A stretch of 64,000 nt of DNA from Clostridium sp. TW13. GTDB lineage: Bacteria; Bacillota; Clostridia; Clostridiales; Clostridiaceae. The stretch covers positions 2,552,362 through 2,616,361 of the forward strand of contig NZ_BROD01000001.1 of the NCBI RefSeq assembly GCF_024345225.1. The letters run 5' to 3'. The translations under genes and the position numbers were made by a program. The notes under the pieces were generated by a model. It did not search any database and was not told where the DNA came from. It saw only the letters and a list, made by a program, of their open reading frames with translations. Positions 1-7,565 of this stretch are shown in pieces (the stretch's first letter is position 1; every line of letters begins with the position of its first letter).

Positions 1-760
1 TTGTCAAAAACCCTTGATACATTAGAAAAGCAACTCTATGCAATGCAATAGATGTCTTTCCACTTCCAGCTACACCTTGAACAATAAGCAATTCACTTTC
101 AATATCACGAATAATAATATCCTGTTCTCTCTGTATAGTTTCTACAATAGTTTTCATCTTGGAAGAAGTATTTTTAGCTAGGACTTCTCTAAGAGCATCA
201 TCAGCAATGTTTAAATTAGAATCGATAAAATAGTCAAGTTTCCCATTCTTGATTTCATACTGCCTTTTAATTAAAACCTGCCCACCTATCTCCCCATTAG
301 GTGAATTGTACCTTGCACCTCCTAATTCATATCTATAAAATATACTAGCTATCGGAGCCCTCCAGTCATAAACATAAACTTCATAAGTATCTTCATCTAA
401 AAGATTACTAAACCCTATATATATTTTTTCTGCACTCTCTTCACCCTCTTCCTTAAAATCAACTCTTGCAAAATAAGGTTTATTAAGCATGCCATTATAT
501 TTTTGTATTCTTTCATCTATTTTTTCATACCCCTCTCTTTTAACATGAATAACAGATAAATCTTGTTTTATTTCAGCCATTCTATCAATATCATCAGTGA
601 AATGTACAGCGTTTTCCCACATATCTCTATGCTCATTTATTAACTCCTTTTTTGCCGAAACAATTGAACTCAACTCTTGATCTAAGTTCCTATTGATAAG
701 GGTAACTGCATTATTTAAATACACAACTTCCTCTTGAAATTCACTTTCATAACTACTCAA
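1..760 (-). CDS. helD: HelD-like UvrD/Rep-family helicase, N-terminal part (cut by window edge)
   Basis: About 253 codons are present; the gene runs off the left edge. The start is a TTG at 760 behind an AAGGAGAG ribosome binding site; the nearby ATG at 750 is out of frame. The N-terminus is predicted coiled coil (ESEFQEEVVYLNNAV, then several K/E-rich helices). The HelD signature YVYDWRAPIASIFYRYE follows near residue 125, and Walker A GVAGSGKTS lies near residue 230. In Bacillus, HelD is an RNA-polymerase-associated ATPase that releases stalled polymerase from DNA. The coiled-coil arm followed by the 1A domain fits that role better than a plain UvrD. The helicase motifs downstream of motif I are outside the window, so completeness cannot be judged. 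Confidence 0.88.
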   Translation of the reverse strand, partial: MSSYESEFQEEVVYLNNAVTLINRNLDQELSSIVSAKKELINEHRDMWENAVHFTDDIDRMAEIKQDLSVIHVKREGYEKIDERIQKYNGMLNKPYFARVDFKEEGEESAEKIYIGFSNLLDEDTYEVYVYDWRAPIASIFYRYELGGARYNSPNGEIGGQVLIKRQYEIKNGKLDYFIDSNLNIADDALREVLAKNTSSKMKTIVETIQREQDIIIRDIESELLIVQGVAGSGKTSIALHRVAFLMYQGFLT

Positions 761-802
761 AAAACCACTCTCCTTATTATTTAAAAACTTTATATTTTTT
801 TA

Positions 803-928
803 TTGACATCAAAGCTCTCTATATGCTATAATTATTATGAAGTAATATATAAAATAGTAATTTTATGTCTAACTTTAAGTATAAATCAAAACCCTATTTA
901 AGTAAAGCTTAAATAGGGTTTATTTTTT
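803..928 (+). ncRNA. Candidate small RNA with its own promoter and terminator
   Basis: A near-ideal sigma-A promoter is present: TTGACA at 803-808, an 18-base spacer and TATAAT at 827-832, with an extended -10 TG at 824-825. Transcription would start near 839 and end at a hairpin (stems 889-902 and 908-921) followed by a T-rich tract to 928. This gives an RNA of about 90 nt. The only ORF inside (865-912, 15 codons) has no ribosome binding site. The stretch lies between the divergent helD start and the 3' end of the convergent yjbQ gene. No known RNA family was recognised. The hairpin may also serve yjbQ as a terminator from the other strand. Confidence 0.5.
889..928. terminator. Bidirectional terminator hairpin
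   Basis: A 14-base perfect stem (889-902 with 908-921) has a 5-base loop. The plus-strand side runs into TTTATTTTTT. The minus side, which would end yjbQ, has only a short T run. Confidence 0.75.
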
Positions 929-935
929 CCGTGTA

Positions 936-1358
936 TTAGTCAGCTATAATCTTAATGAATACATTTCTAATTCTCGGTCCATCAAATTCACAGAAATATA
1001 CACTTTGCCATCTTCCTAAAATTGGTTTTCCTTCATTAATAATAATTGCCTTTTCAACTCCCATATAGGATGACTTTAGATGTGCATGTGAGTTCCCTTC
1101 AAAATGTCTATATTCCCCTTTAATAGGAAATACCTTATCAAGAGTTACTATTATATCCCTTACCACATCTGGATCAGCATTTTCATTTATTGTAATACCT
1201 GCTGTAGTATGAGGACAATATACAATAGCAATACCATTTTCCACACATGATTTTTCAATCGCTTCGTAGATCAAACTGTTTATATCTACAAATTCCTCTT
1301 CCTTCTTTGTCTGAATTGAAAATTGAAACAAATTATTTTTCTGTAATGCTTCACCCAT
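936..1358 (-). CDS. YjbQ/UPF0047 family protein
   Basis: A 140-residue protein of the YjbQ (UPF0047) family, single domain and full length. Conserved family segments are visible: HTTAGITINENADPDV near residues 50-65, GNSHAHLKSS near 88-97 with the conserved histidines, and the C-terminal LGRWQSVYFCEFDGPR. Some members have weak thiamine-phosphate synthase activity in E. coli complementation, but the physiological role is unsettled, so no reaction is assigned. The start has AGGAG about 9 bases upstream. It stands alone, convergent with the small-RNA candidate and divergent from the exonuclease gene. Confidence 0.9.
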   Translation of the reverse strand: MGEALQKNNLFQFSIQTKKEEEFVDINSLIYEAIEKSCVENGIAIVYCPHTTAGITINENADPDVVRDIIVTLDKVFPIKGEYRHFEGNSHAHLKSSYMGVEKAIIINEGKPILGRWQSVYFCEFDGPRIRNVFIKIIAD

Positions 1359-1373
1359 ACTTTTTCACTCCTT

Positions 1374-1442
1374 TTAGGTTCCTAAAAATATATAAGTCTA
1401 AATAACCATCTCATATAGACTTATATATTTTTCAAGATGCTC
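1374..1442. repeat. Palindromic repeat, family 1 (short copy)
   Basis: An inverted repeat with 17-base arms (1384-1400 and 1416-1432), ending in TTTTTCAAGATGC. Sequence and layout match the copy at 29616-29688 (AAGTCTAAATA, ATAGACTTA, then TTTTT and GATGC). It lies between the divergent yjbQ and exonuclease genes. The left end has decayed. Confidence 0.6.
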
Positions 1443-1578
1443 TATAATTCACTTGATCATTTATCCATAAAACAATTATACTGTATTATAAATAGAATAG
1501 AAAAGAACGATTTTAGAAACGTTATTATTGAAATTATAAAGTAGTTATTGCTATTAATAATTTGGAAGTGAGAAAAAC

Positions 1579-2322
1579 ATGAATTATATAATATTTGATT
1601 TAGAGTTTAATCAGAAATTCTCTGATTCTTCAGATGTTGAATCTGTTAAAAATCCTAAGTTACCTTTTGAAATCATTCAAATTGGAGCATTAAAACTTAA
1701 TGAAAACTTTCAAACAATTTCTGAATTTAATGCTCTGGTTAAACCAACAGTTTATCCTATTATTCATCCTTACATAGAAAACTTAACTAAAATAACTAAT
1801 GAAAAAGTGAGTTCGTGTAAAAATTTCACTCAAGTATATGAAGATTTTAAAAAGTTTGTTGGCGAAGATGAAACTGTATTATGCGTTTGGGGAATGGTAG
1901 ATATCAAAGAATTGCTAAGAAACATTAAATATTTTAACTTTCCAACACCTTCTTTCTCAAAATACTTTATTGATATTCAAAGGCATGCTTCAAGATATCT
2001 AAAAGTTCCGAAGCAATCACAAGTTGGGTTAAGAACCGCTATAGAGCTTTTGAACATACCAATTGATGGAGAATTTCATGATGCTTTTTATGATGCTTAC
2101 TATACTGTTGAAGTTTTCAAGAAAATCTATGATGACAGTATAAAACCTAGCATTTATTCTCCAAATTCACCAAAGAGAATTACTCAGCCAAAAGAGAATG
2201 TAGATACTGCTGCTTTAATAAAGCAATTTGAAAAGATGTATGATAGAGAAATGACCAAAGAAGAGCAATCAATAATAAAACTTGCATATACTATGGGAAG
2301 AACTCGGCAATTTATTAAGTAA
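1579..2322 (+). CDS. DEDDh 3'-5' exonuclease (KapD-like)
   Basis: A 247-residue RNase T/DNA polymerase III epsilon-like exonuclease. Exo I is IIFDLEF with D7 and E9, Exo II holds D108 in WGMVDIKEL, and Exo III is H167-x4-D172 in EFHDAFYDAYYT. All four metal ligands and the catalytic histidine are therefore present. The C-terminal 70 residues, after a proline-rich linker near 193-203, are a small helical extension often seen in the Firmicutes KapD-like group. The substrate is unknown; related proteins trim RNA or DNA ends. It is monocistronic and closed by a strong terminator. Confidence 0.88.
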   Translation: MNYIIFDLEFNQKFSDSSDVESVKNPKLPFEIIQIGALKLNENFQTISEFNALVKPTVYPIIHPYIENLTKITNEKVSSCKNFTQVYEDFKKFVGEDETVLCVWGMVDIKELLRNIKYFNFPTPSFSKYFIDIQRHASRYLKVPKQSQVGLRTAIELLNIPIDGEFHDAFYDAYYTVEVFKKIYDDSIKPSIYSPNSPKRITQPKENVDTAALIKQFEKMYDREMTKEEQSIIKLAYTMGRTRQFIK

Positions 2323-2337
2323 ACTATTTTTTACATG

Positions 2338-2377
2338 AAAGCACCGTATAGGATTTCTCCAATACGGTGCTTTATTT
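2338..2377 (+). terminator. Rho-independent terminator of the exonuclease gene
   Basis: A 12-bp GC-containing stem (2338-2349 with 2362-2373) is followed by TTTATTTAAT. The convergent XRE gene ends just beyond, so it may work in both directions. Confidence 0.85.
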
Positions 2378-2384
2378 AATCATT

Positions 2385-2600
2385 CTATTCATTTTCCTCA
2401 GTTCTCCACTCTAAAATATCTCCAGGTTGACACTGCAACGCTTCACATATTTTATCCAAAGTAGAGATTTTAATAGCTTTTGCTTTCCCATTCTTTAACA
2501 CAGATATATTTGCAATTGTTATTCCTACTCTCTCCGCTAACTCTGTCACACTCATTTTTCTCTTCGCTAACATAACATCTATATTAATGATAATTGCCAA
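2385..2600 (-). CDS. Small XRE-family regulator (YozG-like)
   Basis: A 71-residue protein that is essentially one Cro/CI helix-turn-helix: MLAKRKMSVTELAERVGI, then ANISVLKNGKAKAIKISTLDKI, ending in CQPGDILEW. This is the YozG-type layout, commonly found next to DUF2975 membrane proteins. The chosen start is the TTG at 2600, 6 bases after GAGGTG; a GTG at 2609 is possible but has no ribosome binding site. The stop TGA of the preceding DUF2975 gene is part of this ribosome binding site (TGAGGTG), so the pair is probably translationally coupled. It is a good candidate for binding the palindromes at 3154-3168 and 4977-4991. Confidence 0.88.
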   Translation of the reverse strand: MAIIINIDVMLAKRKMSVTELAERVGITIANISVLKNGKAKAIKISTLDKICEALQCQPGDILEWRTEENE

Positions 2601-2610
2601 AGACTTCACC

Positions 2611-3090
2611 TCAAATCGTTAATTCATTTTCTTCTTTTATTTTACATGCTTTCAATACAAAATGTGAAAGAGCCGCTGATAACACAGCAACTGCTATTCC
2701 AGCAAACATGATAAACAACATTATTAAAGCAATACCTGGGTGATTCATCTTAAGTAAAAATAAAACTACATTTCCTACAAAAAGAATTGTGGAATCGATA
2801 ACTAATAATTGACTAATTCTCTTTAATGAATTTACATTTTCCTTAGAAAAAGAATTATCCTTGCCTATTTCACAACATATTTTCCAAAACTCAAATAAAA
2901 CCATAAAACAAGGAATTCCTGTTATCCAAATAAATATTAGCCAAGGCCAATACCAATTAGTTAAATTAGGATTAGCTTGCACCAAGTCATTTCCCCATAA
3001 AGGGACTATTAATAAATATATTATGAGTCCTATAATTCCTATTCCTACAGCAATTGATTTTAACCATTTTGATAAACTTAACTGTTCCAT
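2611..3090 (-). CDS. DUF2975 family membrane protein
   Basis: A 159-residue protein with four hydrophobic segments (roughly residues 11-32, 48-68, 90-112 and 120-145) and the RISQLLVIDSTILFVGN stretch typical of DUF2975. The function is unknown. The ATG at 3090 is preferred over one at 3108 because AAGGAGGAGG lies just before it and the predicted transcript begins near 3110. It is the first gene of a two-gene operon with the XRE regulator. A membrane protein plus a very small regulator suggests the first modulates the second, but that is inference only. Confidence 0.85.
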   Translation of the reverse strand: MEQLSLSKWLKSIAVGIGIIGLIIYLLIVPLWGNDLVQANPNLTNWYWPWLIFIWITGIPCFMVLFEFWKICCEIGKDNSFSKENVNSLKRISQLLVIDSTILFVGNVVLFLLKMNHPGIALIMLFIMFAGIAVAVLSAALSHFVLKACKIKEENELTI

Positions 3091-3116
3091 AATCCTCCTC
3101 CTTTCCATTTAATATA

Positions 3117-3168
3117 AAAATACACTTTAGAAATCATCATGTCAATAATTGTTTATTGTTTTACGATA
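3117..3168 (-). promoter_or_regulatory. Promoter and palindromic operator of the DUF2975-XRE operon
   Basis: The promoter is TTGACA (3140-3145), a 17-base spacer and TATTTT (3117-3122). Eight bases upstream of the -35 lies a 15-base palindrome, TATTGT-TTT-ACGATA (3154-3168, one mismatched pair). The same arrangement with the same 8-base gap precedes the DUF4173 gene. Confidence 0.65.
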
Positions 3169-3178
3169 AATTCTTATT

Positions 3179-3280
3179 TATCAAGTGAAACTTGATTCAG
3201 GTGGGGTTTGATTCCCATCTGAATCTTAGTTTAACTTATCCATGAGTGTTACGGATGCTAGCTATCGGATAAATTAACTC
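3179..3280 (+). repeat. Dispersed palindromic repeat, family 3, copy A
   Basis: The element opens with ATCAAGTGAAACTTGA. It continues with a stem of GATTCAGGTGGG and CCCATCTGAATC (3194-3225), then CTTAGTTTAACTTATCC and a second stem closed by GGATAAATTAA. Copies lie at 5077-5123 (same strand) and 61290-61355 (opposite strand). Confidence 0.65.
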
Positions 3281-3287
3281 AACATTA

Positions 3288-3331
3288 AATCTCAGGTACA
3301 AATTGAATCAAAATATTTGTACCTGAGATTT
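3288..3331 (-). terminator. Terminator of the DUF4173 gene
   Basis: A 17-bp perfect stem (3288-3304 with 3315-3331) with a 10-base loop lies just past the stop codon. Its T tract is weak, so termination strength is uncertain. Confidence 0.7.
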
Positions 3332-3346
3332 ATGATTTTATATACT

Positions 3347-4864
3347 TTATTTTGGTACTGCCTTATTTGCCTCATAACTAGAAAAATTAAATCCACGAAT
3401 TCCCCTGTCATTATAATCTTTTTTAACTCTTTCAAAGTATTCTTGAAAATCACTATTTAAAGTTTGCTTACTTTCTGTATGCATATTTACTTTGGATAAA
3501 TCAATTTTTGAAATGGCAGGAGCTGCATCATAAGATAGATTATTTAGCATATATGATACATCAGAATAAGTCAATCTATTAATATGACTTATATTATATT
3601 CAGCTATAATTTTATCTGGTTTTGCATATGAAAACACCATATAAAATGAAAGAACCACAATAAGACTGAAACGTAATAAGTTAAACTTTTCATAAAAGAT
3701 AGTAACAATAATTCCTGTCATCAGAACAGTTAATACTGCAAGAAACCAAAGAACTAACACACGTAAAAAAGTCAAATGATATGCTGCCACATACAAAAGC
3801 ATACGATATACAGAGGATGCTATCATAACATAAGTACAAAGAGAAATAATTAGTAATAAGGCCTTTAAAACTTTACTTTCTTTGAATACGCTAATGCAAA
3901 GAAGAACCAACCCAAAGTTGATTATGCTTACAAAAACTAACTGAAAAAAGCCACTGCGTGCATAATTTGAGTATGTAAATCCAGCTGGTAACGAATTTAC
4001 GCCTCCAATAAAAAGATACTTAATTTGAATTAATGAAAACATTAAATATATTAATGTAAGAATACTAGTAACTGTAATAGCAATTACTGGTTCACCCTTC
4101 CTAATATTTATAAGGTTATCTGAATTTTGTTGAGAAGCAAAACCTGCTAACACAGCGTAGAAACCGATACTCCCAATACCAAAAACAAAGGATATACCAA
4201 ATAAATCTTCAAAATTAATATTTTCAAAAATACTTGCAAACATTTGAGAAAATATTGAATCTGCACTAATGAGCAAACTTAAAACTATCATAACCAAAGG
4301 AATGCTTATAATAAGTCCTATTATTACATATTTAAATTTGCTCTCCTTTGCTACCTTCTTCTTTCTGCAGGCTGCTAAATGACTAAATGGTGTAAAAATA
4401 TTTGCTATTACCTGAACGATCATGTTAAGGATATCCAATAAAAAACCAAGAAGTTGCCAATTTCTAGTTTCATAAAAATTTCTTTGAAGTAGCATATAGC
4501 CAAAAAAAATTATAGAAGATGCATTAAAGAATAAAGAAAAACTACTTGTAGTAAAAATAGTAGAAATACTAAATAACATAATTGCTGTCATATATAAATA
4601 ACTAATCCTTGGAATCTTAATTTCCAGCTTATTTAATGCTGTCATACAGCAAAACATCCAAACAATTACCAACAATGGTATATTAATTCCACTCAAGCTC
4701 TTATAGAGACATACTGTACAAAATATACCGAACACAACACTAAGTAAAATAAAGAATAAAGAATTCTCTTTTATTATCTTTATACCTTTAGTCTCCTCCA
4801 CCATTACCTCACAAAGTCCTTGATAGTCAGAGTTAGGGATATCTCCTTCATAATTATTTACCAT
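3347..4864 (-). CDS. DUF4173 family multi-pass membrane protein
   Basis: A 505-residue protein that is hydrophobic almost throughout, with about 11-12 membrane segments and a soluble C-terminal tail of some 80 residues (from AEYNISHINRLTYSDVSYML). The pattern fits DUF4173/DUF4153, a family without a known function. The start at 4864 has GGAGG five bases upstream; the ATG at 4876 lacks one. Its promoter carries the same palindrome as the DUF2975-XRE operon, so the two units are probably controlled together. Confidence 0.8.
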   Translation of the reverse strand: MVNNYEGDIPNSDYQGLCEVMVEETKGIKIIKENSLFFILLSVVFGIFCTVCLYKSLSGINIPLLVIVWMFCCMTALNKLEIKIPRISYLYMTAIMLFSISTIFTTSSFSLFFNASSIIFFGYMLLQRNFYETRNWQLLGFLLDILNMIVQVIANIFTPFSHLAACRKKKVAKESKFKYVIIGLIISIPLVMIVLSLLISADSIFSQMFASIFENINFEDLFGISFVFGIGSIGFYAVLAGFASQQNSDNLINIRKGEPVIAITVTSILTLIYLMFSLIQIKYLFIGGVNSLPAGFTYSNYARSGFFQLVFVSIINFGLVLLCISVFKESKVLKALLLIISLCTYVMIASSVYRMLLYVAAYHLTFLRVLVLWFLAVLTVLMTGIIVTIFYEKFNLLRFSLIVVLSFYMVFSYAKPDKIIAEYNISHINRLTYSDVSYMLNNLSYDAAPAISKIDLSKVNMHTESKQTLNSDFQEYFERVKKDYNDRGIRGFNFSSYEANKAVPK

Positions 4865-4939
4865 AAAATCCTCCATTCTTCATGTGCTACACATGAAGAA
4901 ACAATAATTTAAAGAAGTATTAAATATTTCTTTTACAAA

Positions 4940-4991
4940 ATAATACCACACCCTTAATCACAATTCAATATATTTTTATTGTAAAACGATA
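4940..4991 (-). promoter_or_regulatory. Promoter and palindromic operator of the DUF4173 gene
   Basis: The promoter is TTGAAT (4963-4968), a 17-base spacer and TATTAT (4940-4945). Eight bases upstream of the -35 is TATTGT-AAA-ACGATA (4977-4991). It is identical to the palindrome at 3154-3168 except for the central three bases. Confidence 0.65.
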
Positions 4992-5027
4992 AATATATAT
5001 TGATTTGCATATTTGATTAAAAAAAAT

Positions 5028-5123
5028 CAATGCTGCAAATCTCTTCTTTACCCAATTGAGATTTACAGCATTATTTATCAAGTAAAACTTGATTCAGATT
5101 GGGTTTCACTCCCATCTGAATCT
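5028..5123 (+). repeat. Hairpin plus dispersed palindromic repeat, family 3, copy B
   Basis: An AATGCTGCAAATCTC / GAGATTTACAGCATT hairpin (5028-5075) is followed by ATCAAGTAAAACTTGATTCAG and a stem closed by CCCATCTGAATC (to 5123). The second part is copy B of the element at 3179-3280. The whole stretch lies between the end of the serine hydrolase gene and the DUF4173 promoter, and may terminate the hydrolase transcript. Confidence 0.6.
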
Positions 5124-5125
5124 AA

Positions 5126-5164
5126 TTTTCTATATAATTAAAATTTTATTATTCATCATAACTT
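5126..5164. repeat. 39-bp direct repeat, copy 1 (serine hydrolase 3' end)
   Basis: Identical to 6130-6168 except for one base, in the same orientation, about 1 kb apart. It overlaps the stop codon of the serine hydrolase gene and brackets that gene together with copy 2. Confidence 0.8.
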
Positions 5165-6079
5165 ATCAATTAATGTATTCCATGTTAATTCTAAAACTCC
5201 AGTCATATTTGTTGGTTCATTTGACACGTAAGTCACCACTGCATTCTTATTCGGTAGTATCACTACATATTGACCATACAAACCATCTAATCTATATGAA
5301 TTATGGTACGAATTCATCCATAATTGATAGCCATATCCTTGTTTATGATCTGCCGTTGCAAAAAATGCATCAAATTCAGACGTATCAATCTGAGGTTTTG
5401 TAGCCTGTTCAATATAATTTTCAGGTATGAGCTGTTTTCCGTTCCATACGCCTTTATTAAGCAATAATTGTCCAAACTTTGATAGTTCTCTTGCTGTTAA
5501 ATATAATCCTGAACATCCATAGCATATACCATTTACATCCACTTCCCATTGTGGTTCTGGTATTTCTAGTGGCTCAAAAATACGAGGCATTAGATATTCT
5601 TTTAAGCTCCGTCCCGTTGTAACAGTAATAAGCTTTGAAAGCATATAGGTAGCAGCGTTATTATATACAAAATGTGTACCTGGTTCAAAAACAGCAGGCT
5701 CATCAAAGAAAAGCTTTGAAATATCATCAAGTAATTGATTTGCATTCATAGCTTTTGTCATTGGACACTCAGCATGTCCAGTTCCCATACAAAGTAAATC
5801 ATGAATAGTCATTTTTCTTAAGTTATCACTAATTTCACGAATATCAGCATCGAAGTAATCTAAAATTTTATCAGTAAGTTTAAAATATCCTTCACTTTCT
5901 GCAATACCAATTGCCATAGATGTAAAGGTCTTACTTACAGACCATAGTAATGTTGGTTTTGATTCTTCAAAATCATGTTCTGCAATTATCTCCCCATCCT
6001 TTCTCACTACCACACTAAGCACCTGAAGATTTTGTGTTTTAACTGATTCTATTAATTCATCTAATATACAATTATTCAT
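5156..6079 (-). CDS. Class C beta-lactamase-fold serine hydrolase
   Basis: A 307-residue protein of the beta-lactamase/DD-peptidase fold. The nucleophile motif is S47-V-S-K50 (LLWSVSKTFTSMA), the second motif is Y139-N-N141 (FVYNNAATYML), and an HKQGYGYQLW segment near residue 245 supplies the third. There is no signal peptide or membrane segment, so the enzyme is cytoplasmic. This argues against a true secreted beta-lactamase; an esterase or peptide hydrolase is more likely. The gene is flanked by a 39-bp direct repeat shared with the 3' end of the upstream acetyltransferase gene, hinting that it was inserted or duplicated as a unit. Confidence 0.85.
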   Translation of the reverse strand: MNNCILDELIESVKTQNLQVLSVVVRKDGEIIAEHDFEESKPTLLWSVSKTFTSMAIGIAESEGYFKLTDKILDYFDADIREISDNLRKMTIHDLLCMGTGHAECPMTKAMNANQLLDDISKLFFDEPAVFEPGTHFVYNNAATYMLSKLITVTTGRSLKEYLMPRIFEPLEIPEPQWEVDVNGICYGCSGLYLTARELSKFGQLLLNKGVWNGKQLIPENYIEQATKPQIDTSEFDAFFATADHKQGYGYQLWMNSYHNSYRLDGLYGQYVVILPNKNAVVTYVSNEPTNMTGVLELTWNTLIDKL

Positions 6080-6129
6080 TTTTACCTCTCCAATTTATGT
6101 CCATACATAATTAAAATTACATTCTCTTA

Positions 6130-6168
6130 TTTTCTATATAATTAAAATTTTATTATTCAGCATAACTT
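6130..6168. repeat. 39-bp direct repeat, copy 2 (acetyltransferase 3' end)
   Basis: Partner of 5126-5164 with one mismatch. It lies immediately downstream of the acetyltransferase stop codon, between the two genes. Confidence 0.8.
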
Positions 6169-6173
6169 CTTTC

Positions 6174-6809
6174 CTATTCTTTTAATGTTTTTACATCTCC
6201 ACTTCTAATAAAAGTTAGCTTTTCAGATATCTTCTCATAGCTCCAATTCCACCACTTTATTTTAAGCAAATCCTCTATAATAGAATCATCAAATCGCTTC
6301 TTTATAACTTTTGCTGGTACTCCACCAACTATAGCATATGGTGGTACATCTTTTGTTACCACAGCTCTAGTTCCTATGATTGCGCCATCACCAATATGCA
6401 CCCCAGGCATAATAACAGCTTCATATCCTATCCAAACATCATTGCCAATTACTATATCACCCCTGTTGTCCCAAGCTTCAGTTACATTCATAGAACTATC
6501 CCATTCTTCACTGAAAATAGGAAATGGATAGGTACTCAATGATTTTAACGCATGATTTCCACTTGTAAACATAAACTTTGCTCCACAGGCAATTGAACAA
6601 AACTTGCCAATAATAAGCTTATCCTCATTAACAGGATAATGATATAAAACATTATTCTTTTCAAAATCTCTTGGATCATTATAAAAATCATTGTACATAG
6701 TAAAATCACCAATAATTATATTAGGTTTTGTTATTACATTCTTTAAATAAACTATACTATAATCATCCGTTCTAGGATAAATTTTATTTGCATTTAGTTT
6801 TTGTTCCAC
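6174..6809 (-). CDS. Vat/CatB-type xenobiotic O-acetyltransferase
   Basis: A 211-residue left-handed beta-helix acetyltransferase. Features of the Vat/CatB group are the N-terminal [18 protein letters not shown] loop, [21 protein letters not shown] (with the catalytic histidine of this family) and the hexapeptide coil [19 protein letters not shown]. It ends in [18 protein letters not shown]. Family members acetylate streptogramin A or chloramphenicol; whether this copy confers resistance cannot be told from sequence. The start is taken as the GTG at 6809, nine bases after AAGGAG; the TTG at 6818 directly abuts the ribosome binding site. The gene shares strand and 3' repeat with the serine hydrolase. 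Confidence 0.85.
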   Translation of the reverse strand: MEQKLNANKIYPRTDDYSIVYLKNVITKPNIIIGDFTMYNDFYNDPRDFEKNNVLYHYPVNEDKLIIGKFCSIACGAKFMFTSGNHALKSLSTYPFPIFSEEWDSSMNVTEAWDNRGDIVIGNDVWIGYEAVIMPGVHIGDGAIIGTRAVVTKDVPPYAIVGGVPAKVIKKRFDDSIIEDLLKIKWWNWSYEKISEKLTFIRSGDVKTLKE

Positions 6810-6972
6810 TTCTATCAACTCCTTATAAGTTAAATTATAGCTTTATCTTGGTTATGATTTCTAGTTCACAAATACTTCTGCAACAAACAAGTTCTATCCA
6901 TCTGTAAAGTTCAATACAAAAAATGGTATTTATATATAATCAAAAATGATAATATAAAAATACCGTTTCAAT

Positions 6973-7248
6973 CTATGTTACTTGTTTTTCTTCACGTATT
7001 ATTCTTCTAATACTATATTCAGTAAGATAAAACTCCTCAGTAAGCTCTTTAACAGAAACTCCTTGATTATACTTATTGAATATTTCTCTATTTCTTTGCT
7101 TTAGACTATTTCTTATACCACTGTTCTCTCCCCAAGATTTTTTACTATCTTCTTTTCTAGGTATATATAAATAGCCACCATCTATATATTGTTGAAGTAA
7201 TTCAACTATATCCTTTGGCAATATATTCTGTGCTTTTTCGTATCTCAT
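6973..7248 (-). CDS. CD3324-like small DNA-binding protein (Mor-type)
   Basis: A 91-residue protein beginning MRYEKAQNILPKDIVELLQQY, followed by GGYLYIPRKEDSKKSWGE. A C-terminal helix-turn-helix runs through EIFNKYNQGVSVKELTEEFYLTEYSIRRIIRE. This is the layout of the CD3324 family, related to Mor/phage Mu activators. The target is unknown. It is preceded by a transcript leader of about 200 nt with its own promoter and a conspicuous hairpin, so its expression may be controlled after initiation. Confidence 0.82.
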   Translation of the reverse strand: MRYEKAQNILPKDIVELLQQYIDGGYLYIPRKEDSKKSWGENSGIRNSLKQRNREIFNKYNQGVSVKELTEEFYLTEYSIRRIIREEKQVT

Positions 7249-7455
7249 AACATTTGCTCCTATCTACTCTTATTTTTGTAAATAAAGAAGCAAAGCCTAC
7301 ACAAAAATATTTAAGCCTATACTATCTATTTTATATTCGGCTCCGAACAAGACATTGTTCTATATATCTCTATGCAGTCTTTGCACGGAGCCTACTATCG
7401 CAACCATTGTCATAATGCATACGCCTCCCACTTTGGTTAATAATTCATTTTATAA
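7249..7455 (-). other. Structured leader upstream of the CD3324-like gene
   Basis: Transcription from the promoter at 7459-7488 would make a leader of about 200 nt. It contains a stem closed by GGCTCCG / CGGAGCC (7388-7394 with 7329-7335) with an inner GAACA...TGTTC helix. Two overlapping short ORFs lie behind GGGAGGCG: 7370-7420 (16 codons) and 7360-7413 (17 codons, encoding MTMVAIVGSVQRLHRDI). Both end inside the hairpin. No T run follows, so it is not a standard terminator. No known riboswitch class was recognised. The remainder (7249-7318) shows nothing clear. Confidence 0.4.
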
Positions 7456-7458
7456 TAT

Positions 7459-7488
7459 ATTATAACATTGTAATAGTTTTGTATACAA
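7459..7488 (-). promoter_or_regulatory. Promoter of the CD3324-like gene leader
   Basis: TTGTAT (7483-7488), an 18-base spacer and TATAAT (7459-7464). The -10 is part of a TTATAATATATTATAA palindrome. Confidence 0.55.
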
Positions 7489-7565
7489 TCTTAGTTTTAT
7501 ATTTAACTTTTTAAGATAGCCATAGAGTATACAATACTTTCTGTATACTCATACTTATATTAAAT

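Noticed and set aside
5089-5403. A 104-codon plus-strand frame across the serine hydrolase 3' end
   Set aside because: It crosses the family 3 repeat and runs antisense to the hydrolase; no domain or start signal.
5156-6079. Serine hydrolase as a true beta-lactamase
   Set aside because: There is no secretion signal and the family is dominated by esterases and peptidases; resistance cannot be claimed.
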